From Acetobacteraceae bacterium (GTDB lineage Bacteria > Pseudomonadota > Alphaproteobacteria > Acetobacterales > Acetobacteraceae): 64,000 nt of DNA. A model generated the notes under the pieces. It was not told where the DNA came from. It searched no databases and worked only from the letters and a program-made list of their open reading frames with translations. The number at the start of each line of letters is the position of its first letter. The first letter of the stretch is position 1. The translations under genes were made by a program, and so were the position numbers. Location: assembly GCA_004843345.1 (NCBI GenBank), contig CP039460.1, positions 1,535,001-1,599,000 of the forward strand. Reading direction: 5' to 3'. Below are positions 1-12,101 of the stretch, piece after piece.

Positions 1-1955
<1,955 letters not shown>

Positions 1956-2042
1956 TTTGTATTCAATACAAACCAAACGCATCTCTTAATAACTTCTTCA
2001 ATCTTACTTCTCTTCTATAACAATCCCTATCAGATGTGCCTC

Positions 2043-2161
2043 AGCGGCGGGGGGTTATGGCGAGGGTCCCAAACCCGATCCCATCCCGAACTCGATGGTT
2101 AAACCCCTCAGCGCCAATGATACTTCGTCTCAAGACGCGGAAAAGTAGGTCGCCCCCCGCT
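2043..2161 (+). rRNA. 5S ribosomal RNA
   Basis: The sequence contains the 5S core CCCGATCCCATCCCGAACTC and the 3' GTAGGTCGCC. The ends were set by pairing AGCGG-C-GGGGGG at the 5' side with CCCCCCGCT at the 3' side, giving about 119 nt. It lies about 90 bases after the 23S end and is followed directly by a strong terminator, so no tRNA-fMet follows in this operon copy. Confidence 0.95.
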
Positions 2162-2182
2162 ACTAAGGCACATCTCTTAAAA

Positions 2183-2219
2183 CAAACCCCCCACTCAATT
2201 AACGCAAGTGGGGGGTTTG
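2183..2219 (+). terminator. rRNA operon terminator
   Basis: A 13-bp perfect stem (CAAACCCCCCACT pairing with AGTGGGGGGTTTG) around an 11-nt loop begins about 21 bases after the 5S end. It is the expected intrinsic terminator of the rRNA operon, although the T-run after the stem is short. Confidence 0.85.
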
Positions 2220-2350
2220 CTTTGCAAAAAAAGAATTAAGGGGGAGCTAGCACAAGTAGACCTTTAGTTCTTGTCCATTACTTATCATTTGGCTAAAGTA
2301 GATTCTGTTAGAATATCTGGAACGAGAAAGTAAGGTTCCTAATAGTATAG

Positions 2351-4687
<2,337 letters not shown>

Positions 4688-4710
4688 GATCATTTTTTGA
4701 TCTAAGAGAG

Positions 4711-4740
4711 ATAGTGGGGCTTTTGCCCCGCTATTTTTTT
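4711..4740 (+). terminator. katG terminator
   Basis: ATAGTGGGGC and GCCCCGCTAT form a 10-bp stem (one G-T pair) around a TTTT loop, followed by seven Ts, 23 bases after the katG stop. Confidence 0.9.
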
Positions 4741-4758
4741 AAGCTTTTGCTTGGTTCA

Positions 4759-5448
4759 TTACCAAGGCAGCTTATCTCCTTTGTAATTCAAAAATTGCAG
4801 CCCTGTTTTTCCTTCTAAACTGATAAGTGTTTTGACCATGGGAATAACAGATTCTTCGATACTGAAATTTGCATATGGGCCGCCCATATCTGTTCTGACC
4901 CAGCCAGGATGCATGAGAACGCAAGCACGTTTTGGATATTCATGTGAAAAGTTCCGCATGAGCTGATTGAGAGCTGTTTTACTGCTCCGGTAAAGATGAA
5001 GTCCTCCAGAAGTATTCTCCTCAATGGAAGCCATGCGTGTCGTCATAACGCCAATGATCCCTTTTGGAAGAACGAGAGATTCAAATTTGTCTAACAAACG
5101 TATAGGATTTAAGGCATTATTGAGCATTGCATGATTAAAGTCTTCATCGCTAATCTCGCTCAATCTTGCTGTTCGGTCTGGCATAATGCCAGCATTGACG
5201 AAAAGAATATCGAGTTTTTGGCCTTCAAGTTTTTTTCTAAGATCAGCAACTTGATTGGCTTTATTGAGATCAACCTCTTCAATTTGAAGATTTGAAGGGT
5301 ATTTTTCTGTGAGCTTTTTTAGAGAGAGTGGGATGATATTTCCTCGAATGGTAGCAATGACATGCCACCCTTTTTTAAGAAATTCTTCGACCATAGCGAG
5401 ACCGAGGCCACGGGACGTTCCAACAATTAGAATATTTTTAGTGCTCAT
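4759..5448 (-). CDS. Short-chain dehydrogenase/reductase (SDR)
   Basis: Classical SDR of 229 residues. The nucleotide-binding motif GTSRGLG is at 10-16, the NAG motif at 85-87, and the catalytic Tyr153-x-x-x-Lys157 in YRSSK, with a Ser near 141. It should be a cytoplasmic NAD(P)H-dependent carbonyl reductase or alcohol dehydrogenase; the sequence does not reveal the substrate. The C-terminal part resembles the C-factor/CsgA-like SDR branch. AAGGATGG precedes the ATG at good spacing. It converges on katG and is divergent from the nuclease gene. Confidence 0.88.
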   Translation of the reverse strand: MSTKNILIVGTSRGLGLAMVEEFLKKGWHVIATIRGNIIPLSLKKLTEKYPSNLQIEEVDLNKANQVADLRKKLEGQKLDILFVNAGIMPDRTARLSEISDEDFNHAMLNNALNPIRLLDKFESLVLPKGIIGVMTTRMASIEENTSGGLHLYRSSKTALNQLMRNFSHEYPKRACVLMHPGWVRTDMGGPYANFSIEESVIPMVKTLISLEGKTGLQFLNYKGDKLPW

Positions 5449-5557
5449 TTTCCATCCTTATTACATCTTAGAAAGGGACGTGATATTTTAAATCTAACGC
5501 TTTCTATTTTGAAAGGGTACTTTTGAAATATGCTTTTCTTCTTTTGGAGATAAAGAA

Positions 5558-6418
5558 ATGCGTCGTTTATCGCATATAAAATTCTTGAGCTTCTTTTTTT
5601 TCTGTCTTTTGTTGATGCCACAAAAGAGTTTTGCTTGGGGAGCCGAGGGGCATGCAATTGTTGCTGAGCTAGCAATGCATTGTTTGCCAGAAGCGAAACA
5701 AGCAAAAATTAAAGCGCTTTTGAAAGAAGATAAAAGTTTACTTGTTCCGACCTCTTTAGAAGGTGAGGCTAGCTTCCCAGATTCTTATTGGCCACTGCAT
5801 CCAGAGACATTGCCATGGCACTATGTTAATAATGACTGGAAACATCCCAACGTCTTATCCGCCTGTCCTCCGATTGAAAGTGCGGAGAAAGGTGGTTGTG
5901 TTTTAAACCGCATTGAATATTTTAGAAAAATTTTAAAAGATCAGAACGCTTCTTTAGAGAAGAAGCTCTTTGCCCTTCAGTTTATAATTCATTTGGTTGG
6001 TGATATGCATCAGCCATTACATGCCATTAGCGACAAGGATCGTGGTGGAACACAAAAATTTGCTGTTGTCTCTGGGCAGCTTGTGCCAACAAATTTTGCT
6101 TCAAGCCTTCATACCTATTGGGATACAAATTTTATCGTATTAGAGTGGCTAGGGCGGGTAGATTTAGAGCAAAAATTGATTGCTGAAATAACGCCGAAGG
6201 AGATACAGTCTTGGCAAAAAGGAAGTGTTTGGGACTGGTCACGAGAAGCTTATAAATTAGGCGCAAGAGATGGTTATGCTGCTTTGCCAAAGGCACATAA
6301 AGATGGACTTTATGTTTTAGATGAAATTTATGTGCATCAGGCTCAAAAAGATATTCATCTTCAATTAAAAAGAGCCGCAGTCAGATTGGCGATGATTTTA
6401 GAGGAAAGCGCATTTTAG
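5558..6418 (+). CDS. Secreted S1/P1-type nuclease
   Basis: Zinc-dependent S1/P1 nuclease (286 residues), which cleaves single-stranded DNA or RNA and 3'-nucleotides. A signal peptide (about residues 1-26) ends just before Trp27, which in this family becomes the N-terminal zinc ligand of the mature protein. His32 (EGHAIVAE), GDMHQPLHA and HTYWDTNF supply the other expected His and Asp ligands. GGAGA precedes the ATG. The product would work in the periplasm or outside the cell, for nucleic-acid scavenging or interaction with a host. It is convergent with the SGNH gene without a clear terminator between them. Confidence 0.9.
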   Translation: MRRLSHIKFLSFFFFCLLLMPQKSFAWGAEGHAIVAELAMHCLPEAKQAKIKALLKEDKSLLVPTSLEGEASFPDSYWPLHPETLPWHYVNNDWKHPNVLSACPPIESAEKGGCVLNRIEYFRKILKDQNASLEKKLFALQFIIHLVGDMHQPLHAISDKDRGGTQKFAVVSGQLVPTNFASSLHTYWDTNFIVLEWLGRVDLEQKLIAEITPKEIQSWQKGSVWDWSREAYKLGARDGYAALPKAHKDGLYVLDEIYVHQAQKDIHLQLKRAAVRLAMILEESAF

Positions 6419-6424
6419 TCATTT

Positions 6425-7528
6425 TTATTTATTATTTTGTGTTAGTTGGTAAAAGAGTTCGGTCAGTTTCTCTGTGAAAATTTTGCTGCCAGCTTCATTG
6501 AGATGCTGACTATCTTGCATATACTCAAAGTGGTTTAGACTTTCAAAATAGTTTTCATCGATAAATTGAACATTATCCTGTTGGGGAAGCTGCTCTCTTA
6601 TATCTGCGGCATTTGGTAAAGGTAATCTATCTGTCTCGTAAAAAGCATGGGGCATTTGCAAAAAGATAAGTTTCGTTGGTGTATTTTTATATAAAGAGAT
6701 TGTTTTCCCGAGCCACGTTTTTTCATATGCGAGAACCTTTTCACTCTCTTCTTGCTTTTTTTCAATGCTTAAAGGGGGGACATCATATTTTAGGACTTGA
6801 TGGCAGAAACTTTTTCCAAAAGGGCAGGAAAGAATTTCATTCTGCGAACCAATTTGCAGGCCTGAAATAGATTTTGAAACAGCAGACCCTTTATAGAAAT
6901 ATTGGTACTTTTCTTCATCTGTTCTTAGATTATTTCTAAGTCTTTGGCTCGGAATAAATCTTTCTAAATCGTTAATATAAGGACGAGCAGAGAAGAGACA
7001 GGCCTGAGTAAGTTTATACTGGACTTGCCTGTTTGGGTGTTCTTTTAAAAAGGAGAACCATTCTTTTATCCGAAGAAATGAGGCTATTTCCAAGCCTTCT
7101 TCGTATTCTGTGTCATCTCTAGGGTCAAAAGAGGCAAGCGTTTTATAGGATTCTAAAGGAATGATAATAAATTGAAATTTATTGCGATATGGATCTATCT
7201 CTTTGAGCAAGTGATATTGAGTATAGGCTTTTGTTCCAGAGAGTAACAGCGGAATAACCTGAAAAGGGGCATTAGGATTGTTGGTTTCAAGATCTTGAAG
7301 TCTTAATCCAGCCTTCATTAGCGAAGCGCTTGGGATAAAGATATTTTGTTTTTGAGAAGAGACATGCTTGAGAGCATATTTTATTTTTAAGCGTACTGTT
7401 CCTGTGTAGGAATCTGCAAGATAGGTATCGTAAAATCCAGATCTAAAAATAAAATTATCAAGTGAGAAAAAGGCAAGAAGGCTTAAAGATAAGAGGATAA
7501 GAGGGGATTTTGCATTAAATCTACTCAC
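6425..7528 (-). CDS. DltD-like SGNH-fold membrane-anchored protein, copy 2
   Basis: A 367-residue protein with one N-terminal membrane segment (about 8-28) and a large presumed periplasmic domain. The motif PSASL (Ser67, Ser69) and the C-terminal D339-x-x-H342 (MQDSQHLNEAG) fit the SGNH/DltD catalytic Ser and Asp-His pair. I chose GTG at 7528, because AAGGAGG lies five bases upstream; a longer reading from TTG at 7558 would run through that ribosome-binding site. It is clearly paralogous to the next upstream gene (same N-terminus, FIPSASLMKAG-type block, and YxND motifs). It is the last gene of the dlt-like cassette and probably transfers an acyl group to an envelope polymer. Substrate unknown. 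Confidence 0.75.
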   Translation of the reverse strand: MSRFNAKSPLILLSLSLLAFFSLDNFIFRSGFYDTYLADSYTGTVRLKIKYALKHVSSQKQNIFIPSASLMKAGLRLQDLETNNPNAPFQVIPLLLSGTKAYTQYHLLKEIDPYRNKFQFIIIPLESYKTLASFDPRDDTEYEEGLEIASFLRIKEWFSFLKEHPNRQVQYKLTQACLFSARPYINDLERFIPSQRLRNNLRTDEEKYQYFYKGSAVSKSISGLQIGSQNEILSCPFGKSFCHQVLKYDVPPLSIEKKQEESEKVLAYEKTWLGKTISLYKNTPTKLIFLQMPHAFYETDRLPLPNAADIREQLPQQDNVQFIDENYFESLNHFEYMQDSQHLNEAGSKIFTEKLTELFYQLTQNNK

Positions 7529-7597
7529 TTTCCCCTCCTTTGTGCTGTTTCTAGACAAATCTTTGCACGATACACTTTTATAAGCGCTTTACCGTTT

Positions 7598-8704
7598 TCA
7601 AGATATGGGCTTCTCTTGCACACATTGATAGAGGAGTGAAGTAAGCCTTTTGGTAAAAACTTCACTGCCTTGTTTATTTAAATGCTGATAATCTTTCATA
7701 TATTGAAAGTCATTAAGCTGATCAAAATAATGCTCATCTATAAAATGGACATTATGCTGTTTTGGCAAAATATTCTTTAAATCAGGCGCAGTAGAAAGCG
7801 GTTTGCGACTATCATTATAGAAGGCTCGCGGCATTTGAATAAAGACAAGCTGGGTTGAAGAATCTTTATAAAGCTCGAGAATTTTTGTCAGCCAAGTTTT
7901 TTCATAGGCTAGAATTTTTTTACTCAAGACTTCTTTTTGAACTTCAGGAAGAAGGGGGGTGCTTTGTCTGAGATGTGTTTCGCAAAAAGCACCTAAGGGA
8001 CAATAAATAATTTCATTATTGGGACCAAGTTTGACGCCTAAAATAGTATGGGTATCTGATGTTCCTGCGTAAAGCTTATGATAGTTTTCATCATCTGAAT
8101 GAAGGTTTTGAGAAAAGCGGCGGCTTGGAATAAAGCGATCCAAATCGTTAATATAAGTGCGATTGGCAAAAATACAGGCCATACTGAGCTTATAAAAAAG
8201 TTCAGACCCCTTATAGGTTTTTAAAAAAGCTGGACATTCTTGAGGTTTTATGAAGGAAATGATTTCAAGAGCTTCTTCATATTCTGTGTCATCCCCTGGA
8301 TCGAAATTTGAAAGTATTTTGTAAGATTCCGAAGGAAGGATAATTGTGTGATACCTATTATGGGTCGGATCAATAGTTTTTAAAAGATGGTAATGTGTGT
8401 AGGCCGCAGACCCCGAGAGAAAGAGAGGAATAATTGTAAAAGGCGCTTCTGGATTTGCTTTTTCAAAATCATTCAATCGGAACCCAGCTTTCATTAATGA
8501 AGCGCTAGGAATGAGAATGAGGGGATTTTTTGTATTTTCGTGCTCTTTCGCGTATTTTATTTTAATAGGTGCTGTCATACCACCGGGATCGGAAAGATAA
8601 CTCGCATAAAAGCCTGATCTGAAAATTAAAATATCGAGTGCAAAAAAGGCAATGACACTTAGACATAAGAGGGCAAATGGAGATTTGATATTAAGTTTTT
8701 TCAT
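7598..8704 (-). CDS. DltD-like SGNH-fold membrane-anchored protein, copy 1
   Basis: A 368-residue paralogue of the downstream gene, with an N-terminal membrane anchor (about 8-28), PSASLMKAG (Ser67, Ser69) and D338-x-x-H341 near the C-terminus. In dlt systems DltD is the extracytoplasmic component that hands the acyl group to the polymer. It starts 10 bases after the MBOAT stop, so the two genes are probably co-translated. Two divergent copies in tandem suggest two acceptors or two acyl groups. Assignment to the DltD/AlgX-like superfamily rests on motif order and gene context, not on an alignment. Confidence 0.75.
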   Translation of the reverse strand: MKKLNIKSPFALLCLSVIAFFALDILIFRSGFYASYLSDPGGMTAPIKIKYAKEHENTKNPLILIPSASLMKAGFRLNDFEKANPEAPFTIIPLFLSGSAAYTHYHLLKTIDPTHNRYHTIILPSESYKILSNFDPGDDTEYEEALEIISFIKPQECPAFLKTYKGSELFYKLSMACIFANRTYINDLDRFIPSRRFSQNLHSDDENYHKLYAGTSDTHTILGVKLGPNNEIIYCPLGAFCETHLRQSTPLLPEVQKEVLSKKILAYEKTWLTKILELYKDSSTQLVFIQMPRAFYNDSRKPLSTAPDLKNILPKQHNVHFIDEHYFDQLNDFQYMKDYQHLNKQGSEVFTKRLTSLLYQCVQEKPIS

Positions 8705-8714
8705 TTTCTCCCTC

Positions 8715-10103
8715 TTAAAATTGTCCGTAAATAAATTTAACAGCTTTATCTATAGAGAGGGCTGATAGAAGTAAAAGACAAAAACCGTATTGCAACCAAT
8801 TTGGAAAGAAGGAGTCGATTTTTCTTTGAATAGGTTTAAATCCAGGAGCACCCGCACCGACATAAAAAGCGATGATCATACAAAGAGTTGATTGTATGAG
8901 AATCATAGAATTAACGTCGGCGACAGAAAAAGTTCCTCTTGGGGTGTAACCAGAGAGAAGTTTGAGATGGAATAATGTGGTCTTCCAATCTCCTAAATAG
9001 AAAAAAATCTGTGAAAAACTCATAAGAATGAAGGTGAAAATGATCCCAAGAGTCATTCGAATGGCGTTAAGGATTTTTCCTGTGCCGAATAAAAAGTCAC
9101 GCCATTTTTTTGTGAAAAGCGTGACAAGGATGAAGAAAGCATGAAGTGCACCATAAAGCAGGTAATCGAGGAAAAAACCGTGCCATATTCCAATCAGAAT
9201 CATATTTGCAGCAACAGCAATACTGAGCCCAACTTTTCCTAAGTTGCGCAAGGCCATATTTAGAGGGGTAAAAAGATAGTCTGTCAGCCAAGAGGTTAAG
9301 CTCATATGCCAGCGCTGCCACATTTGTTGAATATTTGGCGCAGCAAAGGGAGCATTAAAGTTTTTAGGTCCATCAATGCCAAAGATTTTCCCAACCCCTA
9401 GGGCTATATTGGTATAGCCCGCAAAATCTGCATAAAGTTGCAAAGTATAGCAGGCCGTTAGAAGGCAGAGGATAGAGAAATTATAATCTTGAGGCGTTTT
9501 ATCAATTGTATCGATAAAGCGAGAAAGCCGATCTCCAATAAGAAGCTTTAACATTAGGCCGCCTAAAATAAGGCGGAATCCGTGTTCAATTTGTTCGGGG
9601 TCAGCTTTTCGGACAACGACTTCCCGAAGTTGCGGTAAAAAGTCATAAGCGCGCTGTATTGGACCGCTGACAATTTGCGGAAAAAAAGACGCATAAGCAA
9701 GGAGATAGAGAAAATCTTTTTCGACAGATTCATCGTCCCAATAAACTTCAACAAGGTACGAAATGAGTTTAAAGGAATAATAGGAAATACCCAGAGGCAA
9801 TAAAAAGCCATGCCAAGCGCCCAGAGCTTTAAAGGCAATAAGCATTGCCAAAACTGTGCCCACACCCAGCCAAAGAAAAATGTCTTTCTTATGGTCTTCC
9901 TCGTGGCTTGCGATTTTAAGGCCGCAAAAATAGATCAATGCAGTTGAGATTAAGAGCAAAGGCACATAAGAAAGCTGTGCAAGCGCATAAAATCCCAAGG
10001 AAAAAATAACCAAGAGCAAAAGCCGAAAACGGGCAGGCACAAAATAAAAGGCAACTGCCATTGGCACAAGCGCAAGGTAAAAAGGAAGAGACGTAAAATC
10101 CAT
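8715..10103 (-). CDS. MBOAT acyltransferase, DltB-like, with DltX-like C-terminal tail
   Basis: Polytopic membrane-bound O-acyltransferase of 462 residues. The MBOAT hallmarks are WQRWHMSLTSW (His266) and IGIWHGF (catalytic His308), with a further His321. In dlt systems DltB takes the acyl group from carrier-protein phosphopantetheine and moves it across the membrane. The last residues are KFIYGQF, which resembles the acyl-accepting C-terminal motif of the DltX microprotein, with Tyr459 as the candidate acceptor. This suggests a DltB-DltX fusion. Its start overlaps the carrier-protein stop by one base. It could equally be an AlgI-like enzyme, but the ligase and carrier neighbours favour a dlt-type system. 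Confidence 0.88.
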   Translation of the reverse strand: MDFTSLPFYLALVPMAVAFYFVPARFRLLLLVIFSLGFYALAQLSYVPLLLISTALIYFCGLKIASHEEDHKKDIFLWLGVGTVLAMLIAFKALGAWHGFLLPLGISYYSFKLISYLVEVYWDDESVEKDFLYLLAYASFFPQIVSGPIQRAYDFLPQLREVVVRKADPEQIEHGFRLILGGLMLKLLIGDRLSRFIDTIDKTPQDYNFSILCLLTACYTLQLYADFAGYTNIALGVGKIFGIDGPKNFNAPFAAPNIQQMWQRWHMSLTSWLTDYLFTPLNMALRNLGKVGLSIAVAANMILIGIWHGFFLDYLLYGALHAFFILVTLFTKKWRDFLFGTGKILNAIRMTLGIIFTFILMSFSQIFFYLGDWKTTLFHLKLLSGYTPRGTFSVADVNSMILIQSTLCMIIAFYVGAGAPGFKPIQRKIDSFFPNWLQYGFCLLLLSALSIDKAVKFIYGQF

Positions 10104-10351
10104 TAGAGTTTTTGAGTAATAAGCCTAATTAAGTCACCAACATTGTTCATGCCACGGACTTCTCGGGTTTTTAATTTGATAGAGAATTCTTTTTCAGTGC
10201 CGATAATGAGGGCAATATGTGTTAAAGAATCCCAGTCCTTGACATCATCTGCGGACATTTCTTCTGTAATATTAAGATTAGGATTTTTAAAGACTTTTCG
10301 AAATACACCTGTTAGCCGTTCTTTAATGGCCTTAATATCTGCATCTGCCAT
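10103..10351 (-). CDS. Acyl carrier protein of the dlt-like cassette
   Basis: An 82-residue carrier protein. Ser42 in DWDSLTH is the phosphopantetheine site, and the flanking helices match ACP/DltC length. It should carry the residue activated by the neighbouring adenylating ligase and present it to the MBOAT protein at the inner membrane face. It lies between ligase (26-base gap) and acyltransferase (one-base overlap), the dltA-C-B order. The surface after the Ser (HIALIIGTEKEF) resembles stand-alone ACPs of O-antigen and exopolysaccharide loci as well as DltC. Confidence 0.88.
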   Translation of the reverse strand: MADADIKAIKERLTGVFRKVFKNPNLNITEEMSADDVKDWDSLTHIALIIGTEKEFSIKLKTREVRGMNNVGDLIRLITQKL

Positions 10352-10377
10352 GATTATTCCTTAAATAAACTTTGAGG

Positions 10378-11970
10378 TTAGACTTCATTATCGTCTGTCA
10401 TATAGTGAGGAAGGGCTTTTCGATTAAGTTTGCCGTTATCCAAGCGTGGCAGTGAATCTAGAAGATAGTAATAGCGAGGGATCATATAGATGGGCAAATT
10501 TTTACTCAAGATTTCAAAGAGGATTTCAGACGTATATTTCTCTTTTACCGCTTTTGGTGGCAATACGAAGAAGCAGATCAAATCATCGACAGAGGATTCA
10601 TTGAAAGGATAGCCACTTACAATGACTTGTTCGAGATTAAGCATTTTGCGCAGATGCGTTTCAATTTCCTCTGTTTCCACCCGGTATCCTAAGACTTTTA
10701 ACTGGTGGTCAATCCGCCCTTTGAAAAAGAACACGCCATCTTCATTTTGAGAAACAAGATCACCTGTCCGATACCATCTGCGCATTTTGCCTTGATCTTC
10801 ACGCCAAACGAAAGCGGCCTCGGTTTTTTCTTTATCATCTAGATAGCCATCTGCTTGTTGGGCACCAGAAAGTAAGAGTTCGCCAGCCTCTTCTTTTTCT
10901 GCGATTTTCCCGTCTTCTTTAAGGATGAGAGTTGCGGTTTTTGGAAAAACGGTGCCGATAGGGACAATTTCTCCCTTAAAATGAGGGGGAAGTTCATAAT
11001 CGAGGCAATCTACGGTCATTTCTGTTGGGCCGTAACTATTAACAAGGCGTGTATTGGGAGCAGCTTTTTGCCATGCTTTTGCTGTTTTGGGGAACAAAGG
11101 CGCACCGCTGAAATCTGTCCATTTAAGCTTTGGAAATGTATTTTCTTTTAGAAGACCGCGTTCGAGTAAAATATCGGCGACATTTGGCACAGAATGCCAT
11201 ACCGTAATTTCATTTTCTTGGATAAAACGCAAAGGTGTGAAAACTGTTTTTGCAGAAAGTAAATAAAGCGTCGCACCATTTGAAAAACAAACAGTATAAT
11301 TACCCACAGAAACGTCCCAAGAGAGGTCTACAGGCTGGGCTACCCTGTCTTCTGATGAAAAATGATGGCGTGTATTTATGTTTTCGGTGTACGTAGCCCT
11401 TGCCTTTGTTGAGAGGAGGACACCTTTAGGGGATCCTGAAGAGCCAGAGGTGAAAATAATATAAGCTTCTTCTTTTCCAGAAAGGGTTTTTGGAGAGGCG
11501 ATTTCTTTTGCTGCTATTGTTGGAATAAGTGTGGCATTTAACCCCAATGTCTGCAAGGAGTGCAGAGTTTTTTCATCACCAGCAAATAAAAGAGAAGGAA
11601 AATTCTCTATAAATTCATCAGTGAGCAGTTTTAAGCCGTTTTCATCAATTAACAGGGCGGTGCTTTTTGAAGCGATAAGCTGTTCAGACAGACGGGTAAC
11701 AGGCGCTTTTAGGCTCAGGGGAACATAAGCAATTCCTTGCCAGGCTGTGGCAATAACCCCGATATAGGCAGAAAGGGTTCGGTCGGCCAAAAGGGCCAAC
11801 CGGTTGACATTATTTTTCGAGAGAAGGGCGGCAAAAGCAGCACTTCGATCTCTTAAAACCTGATAAGAAAGCGAAACACCTTCAGGATTAACAATCGCCG
11901 AGCTATTGGGAGATTTTTTAGCAAAATCATCAATATAAGTCGCAAGATTTTTTGTCATTCCTGAGTCCAC
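10378..11970 (-). CDS. AMP-forming amino-acid (or carboxylic-acid) activating ligase, DltA-like
   Basis: An adenylation-domain enzyme of 530 residues. Motifs in order are the ATP loop FTSGSSGSPKG (about 173-183), NSYGPTEMT, WYRTGDL, RIDHQLKVLGYRVE and the C-terminal LDNGKLNRKA with the adenylating Lys. It lacks condensation or carrier domains, so it would charge the separate ACP next door. At the position where DltA has FCGE this protein has FSGA, so D-alanine specificity is not assured. The start is GTG at 11970 or ATG four codons later; neither has an ideal ribosome-binding site. First gene of the cassette; its promoter should lie in the 131 bases before the start. Confidence 0.87.
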   Translation of the reverse strand: MDSGMTKNLATYIDDFAKKSPNSSAIVNPEGVSLSYQVLRDRSAAFAALLSKNNVNRLALLADRTLSAYIGVIATAWQGIAYVPLSLKAPVTRLSEQLIASKSTALLIDENGLKLLTDEFIENFPSLLFAGDEKTLHSLQTLGLNATLIPTIAAKEIASPKTLSGKEEAYIIFTSGSSGSPKGVLLSTKARATYTENINTRHHFSSEDRVAQPVDLSWDVSVGNYTVCFSNGATLYLLSAKTVFTPLRFIQENEITVWHSVPNVADILLERGLLKENTFPKLKWTDFSGAPLFPKTAKAWQKAAPNTRLVNSYGPTEMTVDCLDYELPPHFKGEIVPIGTVFPKTATLILKEDGKIAEKEEAGELLLSGAQQADGYLDDKEKTEAAFVWREDQGKMRRWYRTGDLVSQNEDGVFFFKGRIDHQLKVLGYRVETEEIETHLRKMLNLEQVIVSGYPFNESSVDDLICFFVLPPKAVKEKYTSEILFEILSKNLPIYMIPRYYYLLDSLPRLDNGKLNRKALPHYMTDDNEV

Positions 11971-12101
11971 AATAAATTTAAGAATTTAAACGCTTGGAAG
12001 ATAAAGAGTTTTAAAAAATTTTTCTGAAAAATAAGTTTCATCTTTATTTAGAAGAGGTCTTTTTCTTCATAGAGTAAAAGTAGAATTTTATGAAGACTTT
12101 C

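Noticed and set aside
12060-12101. Terminator after the RNA-repair gene
   Set aside because: TCTTCATA/TATGAAGA pair, but no T-run follows on the minus strand.
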